Notes: generated from the letters alone by a model not told the origin. A DNA stretch of 64,000 nt from Rhizoclosmatium globosum (GCA_002104985.1 MCGO01000074.1:62001-126000), one strand, 5' to 3'; shown: positions 46,101 to 57,818, numbered from the stretch's first letter. Numbers and translations are program-made.

Positions 46101-47355
46101 GACCCAACATGAAGTAATCAGCTATTGCAAAACGAGTTGGATAATAGCTTTTGCTTGGGTCAAAGCCCCGATTAAGTCTGCAGATGGTTTTCCAAGTCCC
46201 TGCATGAATCCAGACATAAGGTATGTTGCCATCAACAAGATGAAATGCGGTGCGGTCAAGGGCCATTCCTTTCAAACGAATATCCAAGTCACCGAGGTCA
46301 TAAAATTTGACCAACTTTTGGTCCATACCCGCAGGATGCTTATACATTGCATTCATTATGCGAATGGGGAGCTCCATCACTGGAACAAGGACAAGATCCG
46401 AAAATCGACACAAAGAGCCAGAAATGAGACATGTTTGATAAGCAAGGTTTGCATGAGTCAGCGACTCCTTGAATTTAGCAATTATAGCCTCCTTTCGCTC
46501 TAACGTAATTGGCGTCAACAAGCCATCACGGTGAAGAACAGAGACAATATCTGGAGCAAGGAATTGAGCTTCAAAGTCAGCTAACTTTAAGGCTTTGGAA
46601 ACTCGATAACGTTCTCGCGCTTTAGCCAATCTAAAATCAACCTATTAAACCAAGAGACCAATCAAGACAGCATTACCGATCAGTTCGTTCCTCGTGGGTT
46701 TCCCGTTCCCTGGCCTCAATGTGAGCAATACGATTGATAACTAATGTAGCATTTCGCTGTGCCTCGCTTTGAACAGCTCGTCGTCGTTGATGAGATAACT
46801 TATTCGATGCTCGCCTGTTCAGAATTAGCACTTTCCTTTTGTTCCTATCAAAACAAACCGATCGTCTAGAGCTTGTGGTTTAGAAGGTGCTATTGATTTG
46901 CCTCCAGAGTCAACAATATATGGTACTGCAGTAGTAGTTGCATGAATCGGGTGAATACGGCGTAAAGGTGGCGTCGAGAACAGTGATGAGATTGGCGGAA
47001 GTGAAAGCGAATCCAGAACTGTTTGAACAGGTGGTAACGTTGGCGGTGTGTTTGTTCCAGTGGTTGTTTGAAGGGGAGGCAGCGTTGTTGTAAGCGGAGC
47101 AAGTAGATAAGGGGCATTGCGACGGTTGCAAACAGCATCAGTGTGATCGTTTAATCTGCAGCGCTCGCAATACAGGGATACAACCCGAGGCATTGTAGTT
47201 TCAGTAAGTGTTTGACTTTCTGGAACAGAACGATCTGTGGGTGGACGCCCCATTACAGACTTAAATGGCTGCTCCTTTCCTGACGCAGCAACAATACTTG
47301 AAAGAAGAAGGAGTACCAGTAGTAGTGGAAGCATACGTAGGATGTTTGTTTTCAA
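40130..47355 (-). CDS. Helitron Rep-helicase protein, eight exons, intact
   Basis: Eight minus-strand exons (40130-42580, 42642-43212, 43268-43940, 44002-45191, 45240-45436, 45487-46630, 46677-46814, 46859-47355) join in phase to about 2286 residues. The Helitron_like_N region has GVPNIFWTLTPSDTGSALLA and the HUH-type EGGTLHTHGVAWIHG. A Cys/His cluster follows (HYHYHCAGCFKKGEKCRYC, restored by splicing). The Rep tyrosine motif is VVLYATKYATK. The C-terminal PIF1-like SF1 helicase has Walker A AGGGGVGKTRIV, Walker B ELLVMDEAFM, LLGDVFQKRP, TDYRVQGLTLPRL and YVLISRVRELRSL. It would nick, unwind and roll-circle replicate the element. Introns are 44-61 nt. The first residues are strongly hydrophobic (LPLLLVLLLLSSIVAASG); a downstream ATG (MGRPPTDRS) may be the real start. 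Confidence 0.9.
40130..47355 (-). mobile_element. Helitron (rolling-circle DNA transposon), termini not resolved
   Basis: Bounds given are those of the coding region only. The 5' TC end should lie to the right, in 47356-48049, and the 3' CTRR end with hairpin to the left, in 39600-40130; I could not fix either by eye. The intact coding capacity suggests recent activity. Confidence 0.75.
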
Positions 47356-48049
47356 ATAATCTTATCTATTCATACAAGATATAAACCATTGATGTGAAAG
47401 ACATATTTATACTCGATTAATGCGGATCAATAATTAAGAATCAAATCTTGAGGCGGTGGGTTTCTTTGGTGAGGTGTCGTTGGTTGGGTAAGTCGTCGCT
47501 GGTTGGGTGAGTCTTTTTCAATTCATTCGCAACAATTTTTGCCAAGTACCAGCCACTTTTTCTCGCGCACACAAGAAATCGCCAAGTTGCACAGGTTTTT
47601 TCTTGTGACAACAGGAAATCGCCAGGGCAGAACACCAACAGCCAGCTGGTCCATCTCCAACCCAAGCCCTGACATCCGCATCTCCACTGCACATGTGACT
47701 TTTGGGGACGGACACGAAAAAACCTCTCTGGCAGGGCCTCGAAACAGAAAGTAGTACCAAAGGTTCCTACGAACCCTGTTCTCGAAAATTTTATTTTCGA
47801 CACCAAAGCTCTACGGACTGCTTTGGCATTTTGCAAAAGTTGTCGCTGATATCGATTGCAATAGTTATCACTCAATTAATGAAACATACATAAGTTAACT
47901 GATTCTAGATCCCTCAGGGAATATATTACTTACACAAAATGCTACAAACGATAACAGTACAAAAACGGTTACAAAAAAAGAATAATATGCAAAAGGGCGA
48001 GTCAATGAAGAAGGTTGAAGGAAAGAGTGGGAACCCAGCTCCTACAATT
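47356..48049. other. Spacer right of the Helitron
   Basis: No gene seen. Contains a GT-rich stretch around 47452-47515 with repeated TGGTTGGGT and two CAAG/GAAATCGCCA-like blocks near 47576 and 47628. May include the Helitron 5' end. Confidence 0.4.
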
Positions 48050-49805
48050 TCAACAGTTGTATCCCTCCAACGAAATTCCCTTGATCTGAATGATTTGCAT
48101 ACATTTTGACAACCTCGAATCATCACCGGCAGGCTTCAAATGTCTCTTGAGCGCATCACTTCGCAAAAACGACCGTGAACATGCTGGACAGACATGCTGC
48201 TTCCCACCACCATGAATTAACATATGTCTCTTGAGATCATGGTGTCTTGAAAATGACATTGGACATTGCGTGCATACAAAGGGTCGTTCACCAGTGTGTT
48301 GGCGGTAGTGTGAGCGCAGGTTATAAGGTCTTGTGAATTGTCGACCACAGCCGTCCCAGGGACAAAGGAAAATTGATTTTCCTGAGGCGTCTTTTGTTGC
48401 TGTGATTGGGATTTGGGAAGCTGCGTCGGAGCCGGAACCGAGGTGGGTGTCGGCACCGTCGAAATCACCGTCTTCGTCTTTGGAACCGTACAGACCGTTC
48501 ATTCCATGAGATCCGTTGTTGTTGTTGGACATGATTGCAGAGAAGGGGAGGTCGAATGCCTGGTTGTTGAAGGAGGAAAATGGAAGGTCTGGCATTGGAG
48601 CAGGAATTTGAAAGACGGGGGTGAGCATTTGTTGCTGATGTTGCATAATGTTGGAGTTTTGTGGAGAAAGTCCAGATGACTTGATGGGTGATGTTTTGCG
48701 CGAGTTTGAAGTATTGATGGCTGAAGGGCGCTGTTGAGGAGCAGCAAATGTAGGAGTACCAGAGAGAATGGCTGCCATTGACATGTTATTGTTGTACATT
48801 GGTGGAACAGTTGGTGTGTTTGGAGTTGAAACATCTAGCGACGCGGCAGTGGCGGCAAAGTCTTGAACTAGCTGCTTCTGGTTGTACCTGTCAAACTGGT
48901 TCTGGAAGCGAGGGGAATGAACATTTGGTGAGGTGGAGGCAGCAAGAATCAGAGAGATGGTTTGTCTGTTCACTGCTCTGAATTCTTCAAAGTTTGTGAT
49001 TGGATTTGGAGGGAAGCCGGGAGTGTTCATTGAGTGGTTGTTGAAGTTTGGGGTGCACATTCCGAGTGCAGGAAAGCTCTGGTGGTTGAGCTGCGGCCGT
49101 GCCGAGGACAAGAGAGAAGCGAATGAGTCCAGGTTCTGGTGTTGTTGTTGTTGTTGTTGTTGCTGAGTCATCGGCGGCACGGGCGACAGACAGGGCATCT
49201 GAGCCGGGCCATTCGTAAAGAGCGGCGTTGTTGGCGACGGAATGAACGACGAGGTCAGCGTCGACGGCCGGCTGCTTCCAAAGACCGGCGATGCGTCGCA
49301 GAGGCCGAACGACGGCGCATTCGAATTCGAATAGTTCGTGTTGTCGTCGCCGCAGATTTTGTTGAAGAACTGGTTTGGTTTGGTTGGTTGGTTGGTTGGT
49401 TGGATTGGTAGGAGGTGAAGGGAAGCAGTGTTCAGCTACAACGATTCTCACATTCAAACAAGAATAGATACTCACATCGAGATCGAGGTCGAGGCCCTGC
49501 GACGCCGCATTGACGCCGCTGTCAAAGGCTGAGAGCATCGTGTCCACTTGAGTGTCAACTCCTGTCAACAGATGAAACAAAATGATGGTCAGTTTCAGCC
49601 GCCAAAAGGGGGAGTCCAATAATTGATTGAGTGAATACTAACCATTCATTTGTAGCTTTGGAGTTGGTTGTACTCCGGTGTTGCCGGTGCTGTTGGCTGC
49701 TGTAGTATTTGAGCTGCTTGAGTTGCTGAACGTGCCACCACTTTGATGTGATCCAGCAAAACCCGTTTGAGTATCCATAGTTGTGGCAGTGAGAGGGGCG
49801 GACAT
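48050..49805 (-). CDS. Classical three-finger C2H2 transcription factor
   Basis: Three exons (48050-49369, 49476-49561, 49643-49805) join in phase to 522 residues. The long N-terminal part is Asn/Ser/Gln/Pro-rich, with a poly-Gln run and a short acidic patch (KDEDGDFDGADTHLG). Tandem fingers follow near the C-terminus: CPWDGCGRQFTRPYNLRSHY ending RQH, the canonical linker TGERPF, CTQCPMSFSRHHDLKRHMLI ending H, and CPACSRSFLRSDALKRHLKP. The TGERP linker and the absence of a GPGG motif separate it from the expanded family. FTRPYNLRSH and SRHHDLKRH are also found in fungal Msn/Rsv/AZF-like regulators. A nuclear factor; targets unknown. Confidence 0.87.
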
Positions 49806-50590
49806 GGCTGGTTGCTTTGGTGTTGGGTGAGGCAGTGTTGACTTGCGTGGCGGGTTTTGGATGCACTTTTTATGGCGGCTTCTTCAAATTGCATGCCCAA
49901 AAATTGGTGTTCGGTCAAAAGAAGGTGCCGTTTTGTGGCAGTGCTGGCCGAACTGTTACACAAGGTCGGATGGTTACACTTTGTCAAAGGAAGGTTCTCT
50001 GCCTGCTTCCTATCAATGCCCGGGAAGTATGCGAACCGCCGAAACATACTGACTCTAGCAAAAGCACCATTAACTCCATAACATGGAACTTCATCTCCTT
50101 CTTTTCTCTCCCGCCACAGATGTGGTTGGTTCTTGACGTCCAGCACAGCCTCCCCCATGCGGACGACTGCCAGCCTCACGCCGAATGAAGTTCTGCAACT
50201 ATTTGTAAACTAATATACAGAATAGAATGTATTTATGACCCCATAAATGTTCGGGCTGAATGTCCTTGCGACAGACTTTTGTCGTGGTAATTATTTAGCA
50301 GGAACTATTCGTTGGAACAAAAAATGAATAGAAACTCGAGCTATTCTTACAAAAGAAACGAGTGCGAATCAAAGTGCGAATGGGCGGAAGTTGTTGACCG
50401 AGTGGAGATCTATGTTTGATCTCCCAAATACATCTTGCCGGATTGATGACGACTCAATTTGATTGCCATGATAAAGCGCCATCTTACCTTCTTCCGTTTC
50501 AAAATAAAAAATAAATAAATAAATGAGCAACTCATAGCTTTACTTAGAAATCTATACAGTAATCAAAATGCAAAATATAGTGAAGACAGG
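49806..50590. other. Intergenic, nothing recognised
   Basis: Upstream spacer of the 48050-49805 gene plus an AT-rich stretch with an ATAA repeat near 50508-50523. Short frames only. Confidence 0.45.
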
Positions 50591-51171
50591 CTAGTTTCCT
50601 CGATATGGACAACTCTCCCGCATATGCCGTTGTAACGAATCCTTTCGTGCAAAACAATCCAAACATTGAGGACATTGAAACTGCTTGCCAGGACCAACAT
50701 CATGCACGGATTTGATGTGCCGTGATAAATCCCTCTTTCGCACAAAATCCATCGTGCAAAATGTGCATTTATGGGGTCGAATGTTGCTGTGGATGAAGAA
50801 GCTGAGGTGAAGGAGAAGAGTTTTAGAAAGTATCCTAATTCGGCGATGTTATCTTTAACACTCACTGTGACTTTAAGTTAAATCCTTCTGTAAATTCTAA
50901 TTACGATATAGAAACCGTTTTAATGAGTCATGTGTTAAAAGTAAGCAGTGAGCGACTCACCCTTATTGCATCCCTCCCATGGACACTTGAAGACTTGCTT
51001 CGATGTTGAACTGGAACTACCCTCGCCGAATCCAAACTCAGAGTCTGATAGTAATGGGGACTGTGTTGGCTCCCGTGAAGCCGCCTCTTGTTGTGATGAT
51101 ATCACCAGGTCTGATTTCAGATTCGTAATCGGATCAACGAGATCGACTCCTCCAGGTCCTTTGAAACTCAT
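50591..51171 (-). CDS. C2H2 zinc-finger protein with GPGG motif at the very N-terminus; damaged finger 1
   Basis: Exon 1 (from 51171) begins MSFKGPGGVDLVDP, so the motif is within 10 residues of the start. After only about 50 residues of linker comes CPWEGCNK, where a phase-1 donor (GTGAGT, about 50951) splits the finger as in paralogues. The second exon ends at 50591 and carries finger 2 (CTFCTMDFVRKRDLSRHIKS ending VH) and finger 3 (CPQCLDCFARKDSLQRHMRE ending in C). The second half of finger 1 is poor: the expected Phe and first His read as Leu and Ser, and the only good acceptor (50824 region) is one base out of phase. This may be a failing gene or a mis-called base. Confidence 0.65.
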
Positions 51172-51471
51172 GATTGGTAACTCTCTGGCACTGATACGAA
51201 GTCAGTCAGTATGCTAATTAACGGAAGGATCTTTGCCGAACCGGAAACAGGGCATCAGATTCCGCGAAAGGATTTGAAACACCAAACTTCCGGCCGGAAC
51301 AGGAACGGGATCAAAGAAACTCATCCACTTAATTTGCGCCCCCCTTGCACATCCCCACGAAAAAAAATGAGCATGACAAAATAGGAAAGATGTTTCAGGA
51401 TCGCTTACGTTTGCATATTGACATCACTAATCCTTTTATTTACACTTCTATTTCGTTAATTGCTTAAACCA

Positions 51472-52219
51472 CTATTTAAAAGCAACAGCAAAGTTCGACG
51501 GACATACTCCGCCTCGTTGTTGATGCCGACGCAAAGAATCTATTCGTGCGAATCCAGTTCCACAGATAACACAAGAATACGGTTTCACTGTATTATGCAC
51601 TGTGGCCACGTGTCTCTCCATATCTCGTACACGATTAAAACTCCGAGGACAAAACTTGCACACAGTTTTAATGATAGATTGCGTGTGAGTGGCTCGATAA
51701 TGCGGTTTCACGTTGTATGATTGGGTGAATTCTAAAAATGGTGCGGTCAAGTTTTAGGGCTTGCGTTTTTGGCTTTTGAAGGGTTTGGAGAGAGGAGTAC
51801 TATTTACCTTTGTTGCAGCCGGGCCAAGGACAGCGGTACCTCAATCCATGAGACTTATTTACAGCTATTGGCGGCGGAGGGGTGCTTGAGGAGCTCCTTT
51901 GAGTGGTCTTGGTGGACCAATTAAGTTCCCGTGACCTTGGTTCTGCTTCGTACGACAAAACCGGAGACGAGAAGGACGTCGTAGGGAATGTAGGAGACGG
52001 GTAAGAGTAGATTGGAGACATTGGATTTGGATTAATAGCCAGCAGTTGTGCATGCCCAGATGGCTGATTTAAGTCGATTGTGTCTGCCAAAAGAAGTGAT
52101 ATGCCTCCAGGACCAAAGAAGGTAGTTTCGCGCGATATGACATGGTATAGATCTCGTCGTGTTGTCATTGAGTCTGGCTTTTGTAAAGAGATTTTGAAGG
52201 GGCGTTTAGTTGACCGCAC
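51472..52219 (-). CDS. C2H2 zinc-finger protein with GPGG motif; intron inside finger 1
   Basis: Two exons (51472-51731, 51808-52219) join in phase to 223 residues. The motif is TTFFGPGGISLLLADTID. Finger 1 is CPWPGCNKEFTQSYNVKPHY, split after GCNK (phase 1, 76-nt intron). Finger 2 is CKFCPRSFNRVRDMERHVAT ending VH. Finger 3 is CVICGTGFARIDSLRRHQQR ending GGVC, a C2HC finger with a longer His-Cys spacing. The spacing from finger 1 to finger 2 is typical of the family. Same orientation as its neighbours on both sides. Confidence 0.84.
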
Positions 52220-52344
52220 TGAAAAATGTGCACTGCCTCATCCGCATACAAACAACCCGCAAGCGCCACCTTTCTTCCATTTCATTTTAAAAATTAGCAA
52301 TCAATAATTCAGAAAAGATGAAAGAAGTTTATAACGACGAGGCT

Positions 52345-52787
52345 CAAATTATGGAGGTTTCGTGTATATTCTTCAAATGCCGCACAAGTGCGTCTCGCCT
52401 AGAGAACCCAGACTCACACACTCGACACAAAATTCCTTGCATTTAAGTGTGTGGCAATTTCGTGTCTCTTGCAATCACGTTTCTGAACGAATTGTTTTGG
52501 GCAATACTGACAGCGGAAATCACGGATATTCAAGTGGAGTTGAAAGTGTAGTTTTATACTGTAAAACTGAGAAAACATCTTCTCACAGCCCGGGTACGGG
52601 CATTGGAATGGACCTTCGGATTTGGTTTGAGGGACGTGGATACAGGAGATGATGCAGCGGCTGGTTGCGGAAAGACGTCGGAGTCAACAGGTACGATAGT
52701 AGTATCATTAAGTATAGGTTTTTGAGCTGAAGATGCTGTGAGAGATGACGACAGAGTCGTTTGATACAAATGTTGAGAAGAAGAGTA
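52345..52787 (-). pseudogene. 3' part of a GPGG zinc-finger gene cut by an LTR retroelement
   Basis: This carries the linker end and the fingers of a gene whose 5' part is at 59392-59657. Finger 1 reads CPYPGCEKMFSQFYSIKLHF, finger 2 CQYCPKQFVQKRDCKRHEIA ending TH, finger 3 GFSRRDALVRHLKN ending IH. Compared with the paralogue at 59984 there are two further frame breaks, one just before finger 1 (near 52625) and one of two bases just before finger 3 (near 52430). So it was damaged by more than the insertion. Confidence 0.85.
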
Positions 52788-52997
52788 TGTCGTATTCCCT
52801 ACGTAATCATGGGAATACGGACTCGTTGATATTGCTTATTACGGCTATTCGCCGTATGTTCTTCCTTTATTATATTGGCGTGCCAAGCAAGTGCTTGGAC
52901 GCACGCTTTTAACAAATAAATGGCCGTTCCAGAGAATCCGTCAGTGTCCCGCCGCCGGCCTAAGCGCCCGCCATCTTGAACCCTCCCGGATTCCACA
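52788..52997 (+). repeat. 5' LTR (210 bp)
   Basis: Starts TGTCGTATTCCCT and ends GGATTCCACA. Contains two short hairpins, ACGGC-TATTC-GCCGT and CCAAGCA-AG-TGCTTGG. One base (C/A near position 15) differs from the 3' copy. Confidence 0.95.
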
Positions 52998-53220
52998 TTT
53001 TTTTCTCTGAGTTGCCCCTCTCTTTCTCTTGCATATTGAGCCGAGCAAGGCGAAGTCGAGAGCATGAAACTAACACATTGTACTACAACATTAGGCTCAA
53101 AACCCCAGATCGATCGCAACAAACACAACAGTGCACAGAAGAAGTACTGTTGGACCTAGATTGCGATTTAATCCGGCGTAAGAGTGATGCACGCACGACA
53201 CAGCAGCAGACACCAGCAAC

Positions 53221-53364
53221 CGCGTAGTCTCGTCTCGGACTCGTCGAACATGACGTTAACTGATCAACCGCGTAGTCTCGTCTCGGACTCGTTGAACATG
53301 ACGTTAACTGATCAACCGCGTAGTCTCGTCTCGGACTCGTCGAACATGACGTTAACTGATCAAC
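53221..53364 (+). repeat. Three tandem copies of a 48-bp unit in the retroelement leader
   Basis: Each unit starts CGCGTAGTCTCGTCTCGGAC and ends CTGATCAAC. The middle unit has one substitution (GTTGAAC for GTCGAAC). The array lies between the 5' LTR and gag. Confidence 0.93.
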
Positions 53365-53588
53365 GCTCATCACGCTCGATTGACTAACTTTATTTTGCAT
53401 TGCAACGTAATAACAGAATAAAAGATAAGAAAATGGTTGAAAGGTACAATGAAGGGCGAAGCTTTGAAAGATTAAGGTAATGGTAGCCAAGAAACAATGG
53501 TGGTCAAGTAATGACAGCCAAAAGTTCGAATCCCTTTGCAACGATAAGAGCAGACCAGAATTTTATTGTCATTCATTCCAAGCAAAAA

Positions 53589-55012
53589 TGTCAGTCTCAA
53601 TCGAAGAAGCAACCAACGCCCTCAACACGGCCCGTTCTCCAGCCGAGTTTGAAGCTGCCACAGCAATGATGACAAACGCGCAAACACAGCAACTTGTACG
53701 TCTCACCAACGCAGAAGCTGAAGAGAAGAAAGCTGAGAGATACCGTGCCAAAGTAGATCAAGCCAAAGCCGATATCCACCCATTGACAATCGAGTACTCG
53801 GCAATCAAAGACGAGATCGAAGAATTGGGACCAAGATCGCGAGCCATCGACGCAACTGAATGGGATGCAGAGCAAGCTCGGCTGAAAGTCAAGAAAGACG
53901 AAACAAATGACAAACTGAGCCGAGCAACAAAAACCATTGAAAACGAAACAAAAGCTCAGACAACCCTCCAGGAAGCCGCCCGAGCTGCAACCCCAATTCA
54001 ACAGCAACAGTCACCCTTCTTCTTTAACTCCTCTCCATTTCCGAGCTTCCCCTTCATGCCTCCGCCACCTACAACTCCAGCAAAAGCAATGAAGCTGCCA
54101 AAGGAGTCTGAGAAACCATCGTACAAGTTTGGAGACGACGTGTACGACTTCATGGATCGATTCGAGAATGCAGTCAAGGTAGCAATGCCTTCGTCGGATG
54201 TGGAATTCAAGAAGCTTGTGCATCACTGCGTGGACACTGGAACAAGTGGAAGAGTAGCAGGATGCAGAAACGAGAAGGAACTCGGTGAGCAACTATTGGC
54301 CACTGCATTGCAGATCAACCCCGATGAAGTCAGCAACCAAGTATTCCACGAAATAACGACAACGGAAATGAAGGAATCGGAGTCAACAGTCACATTCAAC
54401 AACAGGATCGCGTCGAAGCTCAGAAGAACAACAAGCTCACTCACAAAACAAGACTACTACCGCTTGCTGCCCACCTACCTTCGGGAGAAGCTCTTCATTG
54501 ACGCCATTCCAGACCTCAAACAGCTCATGGCAACAGCGGAACGTCGTAGCAACAGTAGTTCAACAAAAGATACTCAAGCAGCCGCAAGCCGTACGTTACC
54601 AGAGGCAAAGAGACCACGTCCGAACCCTCCATTGGAACCAATAGTCAGGACACCTAGCACCGCCGCAGCGGCAACATTTGAAGGAGGACAATGCCTGACG
54701 CACACTGACAAGCCGCACGGACTTCTGACCTGCTTCAACCCAGACGAGAGCCACGAGAGACAGCTGATTGCCAGAGGATATGTCAAGGAATGTGCCCGCT
54801 GTAAAGCTGCTAATGTGTTGAACAAGCAAATCACATTCCGCCACTTTGAGCAATGCTGTCGTAACAAGTTCAAGAAACATGGACCATCTGTTACACTCAA
54901 GTTTCAAGGACTCGACTTTGGAGAGACTTACTACATCACCACAGATGAAGTTAAAGACGAAGGAAACGAAGGAAACGAAGGAAGTGGAAGTGTTGGCGGA
55001 TTCTTTTTCTAA
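53589..55012 (+). CDS. Retrotransposon Gag-like protein
   Basis: Open for about 474 residues from MSVSIEEATNALNTARSPAE; the frame is also open upstream to 53480. A long charged coiled coil (residues about 30-160) precedes a Pro/Phe-rich hinge (PFPSFPFMPPPPTTP). The Gag-type helical domain follows (SYKFGDDVYDFMDRFENAVK, then LPTYLREKLFIDAIPDLKQL). Instead of a classical CCHC knuckle there is a Cys-rich C-terminus (CARCKAANVLNK...CC). It should form the particle and bind the element RNA. Unlike pol, this frame is unbroken. Confidence 0.8.
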
Positions 55013-55088
55013 GAGAACAACAATGGGACAATGACATGGAATGAAGAGACGGATGGAATTAGTATTGCTGAAATAAAAGGAAACGTGA

Positions 55089-55454
55089 TTGGAAATCTTG
55101 CTCCAAAAGAAAGCCCCGAATATGACTGATGCAAGACAACTCAACAACTACGTCGGAGAACGGGTTGAGGACAGAAGCAAAGACAGTGACACGTCCTGGA
55201 ATCAGTTCACAGCCATCGCATTTGCAGTCTTGCTACTGACGTTGCAGTTTCTGGAACCCCAAGCCCTTGAGACTACCTCCGGGAATTACTGGACGCTACA
55301 AAAGGAAGAACGCGGGATTGCACCCAAGAATCTGAATGCATGTTTGATCCCAAGCAGCATCAACGAAGAATGCAAGACAGAAATAGAACGTTGGGTCAAG
55401 ACAGGAGTAATAGTCGAAGCAACATCAAACACGTCCTGGTACTATCCAGTGTAA
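55089..55454 (+). CDS. Short frame with hydrophobic segment between gag and protease
   Basis: 121 residues with a membrane-like stretch (FTAIAFAVLLLTLQFLEPQ). The end (CKTEIERWVKTGVIVEATSN) resembles the segment that precedes RT in Ty3 pol. It may be a displaced or rearranged piece of pol. Not a known retroelement module. Confidence 0.4.
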   Translation: MEILLQKKAPNMTDARQLNNYVGERVEDRSKDSDTSWNQFTAIAFAVLLLTLQFLEPQALETTSGNYWTLQKEERGIAPKNLNACLIPSSINEECKTEIERWVKTGVIVEATSNTSWYYPV

Positions 55455-55493
55455 CAGAATAAATAAAGAGTCAAACGAAAGAGTTGAAGTCTG

Positions 55494-56537
55494 TTGATGA
55501 AGGGGAACAGGACTGTGCCACAGTCGCCTCACAACCAGGAAAATTTTAAGATAAGAGCCAACAAACGTCTCCCACCAATGAAAACACAGATGCGCAAGTG
55601 GATCGCAATTGCGCTGGCGTTACTCCTTCTGACCCACAGCACCGTCTTTGGGTGTGCCTGGTACGAGAAAGCTATAGCCCAAGAAGAGTATGCCCAATCC
55701 AGTAACCAAGGCCCATCAACGTCGGTGTTCCAACCTAGAGGTCCAAACGCAGCCAGTCTCTCGGAGACCATGATGGCGTCACTCAAGTCCATGACACTGA
55801 CCCCAAGGCTTATCCTGGGAGAGCATGTCAGAACAAAAGTGTCATGCAACGGAAACGACGAATGGAGTCTTTGTGACACTGGAGCCCAACTCACAATCAT
55901 CGACCACGTGTGGGCCGCAGCAAACGGTATACGGAAAGAGTGGAGATGGACATCTCGGAGCTTGTGGAATTCAAGAACCATCATGGTAAAGGAAACAAGT
56001 GAGATTGATGACATCCTAATGCGAGTAAATCAAAACAGGTCTCACTTGCTCAAGGCACGTCATCCTTGGTGACAACCCTGACGAATTATCACCCTTGGGA
56101 TGGATGTCATGCCAGGAATCGGCATCGGTCTCACAGGGTTGTCAGCAACAGGAGACATGCAAGTGCCAAGACCATTCGAGACTATCCCAGAGCAATCAAT
56201 ATCATTCGCAGAGAGGGACCTGTTGACCCAGAACGAGGAAACATCTCACCAAACCCTCCTTGCCGAAATCCAACCCTACCTCGACGAAAACGCAAAGATT
56301 GAGCCTTGGGCCAAAACAAATATTCCAGGTGCAGAAGTGAACATTGATCTGATTGACCACGCCAAGCCATCATACATTCGGCAGTACAAAGTCCCATTCC
56401 ATCGTCAAGAAGCTGTCGACGAGCAGCTGAAAGTATGGGTGGCACAAAGGAGTGTCAAGGAAGTCGCAGGACCATCAGATCATAACGCTCCCATCCTAGC
56501 CGGTAAGCTGTACAAAGAGGGGTTAAAGAGAAACTAA
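55494..56537 (+). pseudogene. Retroelement aspartic protease and RT lead-in, frame-broken
   Basis: A hydrophobic segment (KWIAIALALLLLTHSTVFG) comes first. The protease active site is WSLCDTGAQLTIIDHVW (DTGA). The flap-side VILGDNPDELSPLG and then MDVMPGIGIG require two frame changes near 56050-56100. The RT lead-in (SYIRQYKVPFHRQEAVDEQL) follows in one frame to 56537. Another one-base break at about 56520 separates it from the RT core. Confidence 0.75.
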
Positions 56538-56539
56538 AA

Positions 56540-57818
56540 ATGCATGTAGCACCTCGCATTGTCAATGGCGAGTATACCAAAACTCGAGTCTGTTTGGATG
56601 TCCGAGCACTCAACTCACAAACAATCGACTACAAGAGACTGTTTCCGAACTGCAAAGACGCACTTGAGACAATCACAGACGCTGAAGTATTCTCCACCAT
56701 TGACCTCGAGGGTGCCTACCAGCAGTTCTCAATCAACCCGGAGCACCGCCATCTCACGTCATTCACCTGGAAAGGGAAACGCTACGAATTCCAGTCGCCT
56801 CCATTTGGTCTTAAGACAATGCCGGTCTTCTTCCAGGAGCAAATGGAAAAGTTATTTGCATCGTTCAGCAACATCGTAATCTACCTCGACGACATCTTCC
56901 TCTACTCGGGATCATATTCCGAGCACACTGCACATCTGATTGCCGTGATCAAGCAGCTGACATCGGCCAATCTACGCATCTCGTTTAGGAAATGCCAGTT
57001 TGCAAGAAAGGAAGTGAAACTCCTTGGATTCATGAAGTCTGCCTCTGGAGTGCGCATCGACCCCGACCGCTTTGACGCCATCGCAAAATGGAAGACGCCT
57101 CGCCAGTCGGATAACTACACACCAGTCGGAAGCATGCTAGGATTTCTAAACTACCTGCGCGACCACATTACCGCACTACGCCACACTAGCGGCCCCGCTG
57201 GAGGAAATACGTAACATCAAGAATCTAAAAGCAGTGTGGAACGACGAGCATGAAGCCTCCCTCAAAGCCCTGTGTCAAGCAGCAGGAGAAGCGCCAATTC
57301 TGTCGACCCCAGACTACACCCAGCCGTTCTACGTCGCTACAGACGCATCTGACTTTGGAGTGGGAGGAATACTTTACCAGCTGGATAAGCAAGGGACGCG
57401 GAAGTATATCCAGATGACAGCAAAGACATTTGTTGGAAGTCAAAAGAAATATTCAGCGAACCACAGGGAGTTACTGGGAATCATCCATTGCCTCAATAAA
57501 TTCCACCCCCACCTCTATGGTGCAAGGTTCCACCTCGAGACGGACCACAACTCTTTGACCTACCTGTTCACCCAAAAGGAGCTATCAGTTGTGATGCAAG
57601 GCTGGGTTGACACTCTACTCACGTACGACTTTACAATCTCACATATCCCGGGTATCAAGAACAAATTACCAGATGCCTTGAGCCGGATCTTGGAAGACTT
57701 TGAGACTGCAGTACCGAGATCCCTGAAGAAGAACGAACCAACACAAGTAACAGACGGAGATTTATTGACTTCGGGATGGGTTTCCTTCCAGACACCTCAC
57801 GGTTGGCAGAAAATGTAA
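56540..57818 (+). pseudogene. Retroelement reverse transcriptase and RNase H, frame-broken between them
   Basis: The RT core shows TRVCLDVRALN, FSTIDLEGAYQQFSI, FGLKTMPVFFQEQM and the YxDD box NIVIYLDDIFLYS. The thumb/connection LLGFMKSASGVRID follows. A frame change at about 57165 leads to RNase H: PFYVATDASDFGVGGILYQL, NHRELLGIIHCL and LETDHNSLTYLF (D, E, D residues). It ends before the integrase zinc domain with another break near 57780-57815. Confidence 0.85.

Noticed and set aside
42621..47355. Several separate minus-strand genes right of the helicase frame
   Set aside because: All join in phase through short GT-AG introns into one Helitron protein, and motifs such as the Cys/His cluster and ILxNATCES only complete after splicing.
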